The notes under the pieces were generated by a model, which was not told the DNA's origin, ran no database searches, and was given only the letters and a program-made list of their open reading frames with translations. Below are positions 60,352 through 62,167 of a DNA stretch of 62,167 nt, piece by piece. Each line of letters begins with the position of its first letter. Within the stretch, counting starts at the first letter, position 1. The translations under genes and the position numbers were made by a program. The DNA comes from Symbiodinium natans (lineage: Eukaryota > Sar > Dinophyceae > Suessiales > Symbiodiniaceae): the NCBI GenBank assembly GCA_905221605.1, contig CAJNDS010000036.1, forward strand, positions 877,690-939,856. Direction: 5' to 3'.

Positions 60352-60635
60352 ATGGCGGCTGATGATGCCAACCCTGCTCTCAAAAAGCTCTTGCTGCGAG
60401 CACGCTATTGCGAGACCTGCTGCGCGGTCGAGCGTGAGGGCCACGCGCACGGATCTCGCACGGAGCACCCGGTACGCCTCCTGACTCCTGAGGAAAAGGC
60501 CTCCTTGGAAAAACAATGGCGGGAGGAGCAGGACTTGGGCGAGGAAAGAAGCCCGGCTGCAGCAACAGCGTGACGAGGAGAGGAGACGACGACAAGACTC
60601 CCTATTGTCATCCCTCTTCAGAAGCTGTTAGTATA
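60352..60635 (+). CDS. Small exon, probably frameshifted
   Basis: ATG frame 60352-60573: MAADDANPALKKLLLRARYC, then ETCCAVEREGHAHGSRTEHP and EEKASLEKQWREEQDLGEE. After about 60545 a different + frame continues the charged helix (EARLQQQRDEERRRRQDSLL) to 60635, so a one-base indel or sequencing error is likely. Lies between family B element ends. CCxxC-like cysteines are too few to call a zinc site. Confidence 0.45.
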
Positions 60636-60639
60636 AGTA

Positions 60640-60748
60640 GGAACCCTAAACCCTAAACCCGAAACCCTAAACCCTAAACCCTAAACCCTAAACCCTAAAC
60701 CCTAAACCCTAAACCCTAAACCCTCAACCCTAAACCCTAAACTCAGGG
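60640..60748 (+). repeat. (CCCTAAA)n array
   Basis: About 14 units directly joined to a family B right-end fragment (TATAAGTAGGAACCCTAAA). Followed by C/T-rich sequence to 61320 without a recognisable gene. Confidence 0.95.
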
Positions 60749-61431
60749 CCTAGGCCGCCCCCCTACAGAGGGGGGGCGGCGCTTAAGCCCTTCCACCTCT
60801 ATGGCGAAGGTCGACCCAGGTCGCTTGCCCGCCTCCTGCAGCCAGGAGGTCGGTAGCACCCACGATGGGCCCGGTACCGGAGCAGGTTCTCCCGGGGACC
60901 AGTACTGGTCCCCTTAATAAAGTAAATACCCTAAACCCCAAGGTCTTCACCCTGGATGGCGCTGGGATTTCGGGGGGGGTACCCCAAGCCCCCCAGGCCA
61001 GGACAACCCGGACCCCCCACCGCAGCGTGTCCAGGGACCAGGGGGCCTCAGGCCAGGCCAGGCAGGGCGGGTGCTCAAAAAAGCTTGTTTTGGGCTCCCC
61101 CCTAGACCTCCTTGGGCCCCCCTGGGCGGTGGGCCTTTGCCCCTCTGGTCCCCCCCCTAACCCCCCCTGACCCCCCTGGAATGCGGGCTTTGGGCCCTTC
61201 TGGAATTGGGCCGCTGCCTAGCCTCACTGAGCCCCCTCACTTTGGGCCCCTTGCTTTTTCCTCTGCGCCTCCTTAACTGGGCCGCTCTGGGCCCCTCTGC
61301 CGGGCCCCTGGGCTGCCCAGACTGACCCTGTGGAGGCTTGTTTTTTGTGAAAAGCCGTGACGGAATGAAGAAGTTTTATGTGAAGAAAGCAGTTGGCTTG
61401 AGTTGAGGCCTAAACCCTAAAAGGAATAGGT

Positions 61432-61551
61432 TTGGGTGGCTTTGCCGCCTTGGACGGCGTGGGGTGGGAGAAAAGTATTAGATGGCCTTGCACAATCGGG
61501 CCAAAGCTGCTCTTCGCACCTCACGACGCTTTCGAGCTTGTTCCAAAACCT
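61432..61551 (+). CDS. Exon candidate
   Basis: MGGFAALDGVGWEKSIRWPC then TIGPKLLFAPHDAFELVPKP. GGFAALDG resembles the start of an island at 175-234 (GGFAAIEALVSLHSTAVGG). Coding-like composition. The frame then enters CCCTAAA repeats. Confidence 0.35.
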
Positions 61552-61616
61552 AACCTTCACAGCATCTACGCCCTATCACAGCAAACCCTAAACCCTAAAC
61601 CCTCAACCCTAAACCC

Positions 61617-61662
61617 TAAACCATCCCTCTTAAGGAGCTGTTAGTATAAGGGGGAACATCCC
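61617..61662. mobile_element. Family B right end
   Basis: CCATCCCTCTTAAGGAGCTG then TTAGTATAAGGGGGAACATC and CCAA. The inverse complement matches the 5' end of copies at 6461 and 6869. Confidence 0.6.
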
Positions 61663-62167
61663 AAACTATGGGGGTTTAGGGTTTCTGGAGGGCTCCGCCT
61701 CGGCTGTAAGCCCTACAAGAACACCTTCAGAACGTTTGAGGAATCTAAGTGCTTAGGATTTAGGGTTGTTCAACAAAATCGTGTAGATGCTTTAGGGTTT
61801 AGGAGAAGGGAACTCAGGGGGGCTTCAAAGCCGTAAGCCCTAACCCCTAAGCCCCAAAACCCTAAGCCCTAAGCCCTAAAGCCTAAGCCCTAAGCCCGAC
61901 ATTGAAAGCCTTCGGCCGCTGCGCCCAGGCCAGCAACATGATTGGCTGCGGAATTCCTTTTGACGCTTCCATCCGTTTCAACAAAGCTGGGGATCTTGGT
62001 CGGTGACGAAGGATTCGGGCTTTTTGAGCCCTAAGGCTTGAGGTTGTAGGGTTTAGGGTTTAGGGTTTAGGGTTTGGGGTTTAGGGTTTAGGGTTTGGGG
62101 TTTCCAAGTTTTAGGGTTTAGGGTTTGGGGTTTAGGGTTTAGGGTTTAAGGTCTTACTATTTTAGGG
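61663..62167. other. Telomere-like repeats and degenerate islands to window end
   Basis: CCCTAAG/CCCTAAA units at 61838-61895 and a TTTAGGG array at 62047-62167 running off the window. The island 61900-62010 is open on + for a short stretch, without recognised content. Confidence 0.7.

Overview
The window reads as nuclear DNA of an alga, most likely a dinoflagellate. The evidence is (i) very many TTTAGGG/CCCTAAA telomere-type repeats lying inside the sequence, (ii) short exon-like islands that repeatedly begin just after AG, often as AG|G, (iii) a probable GC-AG intron, (iv) intron-sized elements with terminal inverted repeats, and (v) a 12-base match to the 3' end of the dinoflagellate spliced leader. 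Chromerids and other algae with TTTAGGG telomeres are not excluded. A 100-N run shows this is a scaffold. No bacterial-style operons, rRNA or convincing tRNA genes were seen, so most calls are exon candidates, not complete genes.

Layout. 1-28.1 kb: telomere-type repeats in both orientations (CCCTAAA plus CCCCTAAA, CCCTAAAA, CCCTAAG and CTTCCTAAA variants) separated by 60-200 bp non-repetitive islands. Many islands are open on the + strand and look like exons. Those from about 15.4 to 25.6 kb repeatedly encode hydrophobic segments, suggesting one or more multi-pass membrane protein genes whose introns consist largely of telomere-like repeats. Several families of short elements with terminal inverted repeats lie in the same introns and look like MITEs or introners. 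One (6869-7093) is flanked by an 8-base direct repeat; deleting it with one repeat copy rejoins an open exon.

28.1-58.7 kb: a segment nearly free of telomere-like repeats, bounded by diverged inverted repeats (28.3-28.9 kb against 57.2-58.0 kb). It holds the best genes: two related minus-strand genes with TIM-barrel domains resembling phosphoribosylanthranilate isomerase (TrpF-like), one with ankyrin-like repeats (32.7-36.7 kb), and a plus-strand SWIM zinc-finger gene (55.6-56.9 kb) preceded by a two-exon candidate (54.4-54.9 kb). Between them lie alternating coiled-coil-like exon candidates on the minus strand (37-43.5 kb), an ~83 bp tandem array flanked by inverted copies (46.7-47.3 kb), a 14 bp minisatellite (30.07-30.31 kb) and a repeated element with (TC)n tracts, one copy of which runs into the assembly gap.

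58.7-62.2 kb: the telomere-repeat-rich landscape resumes, with further inverted-repeat elements and one small, possibly frameshifted exon. The most unusual feature is the combination of telomere-like repeats and inverted-repeat elements inside what appear to be introns, with a ~30 kb block of different character set into that landscape.
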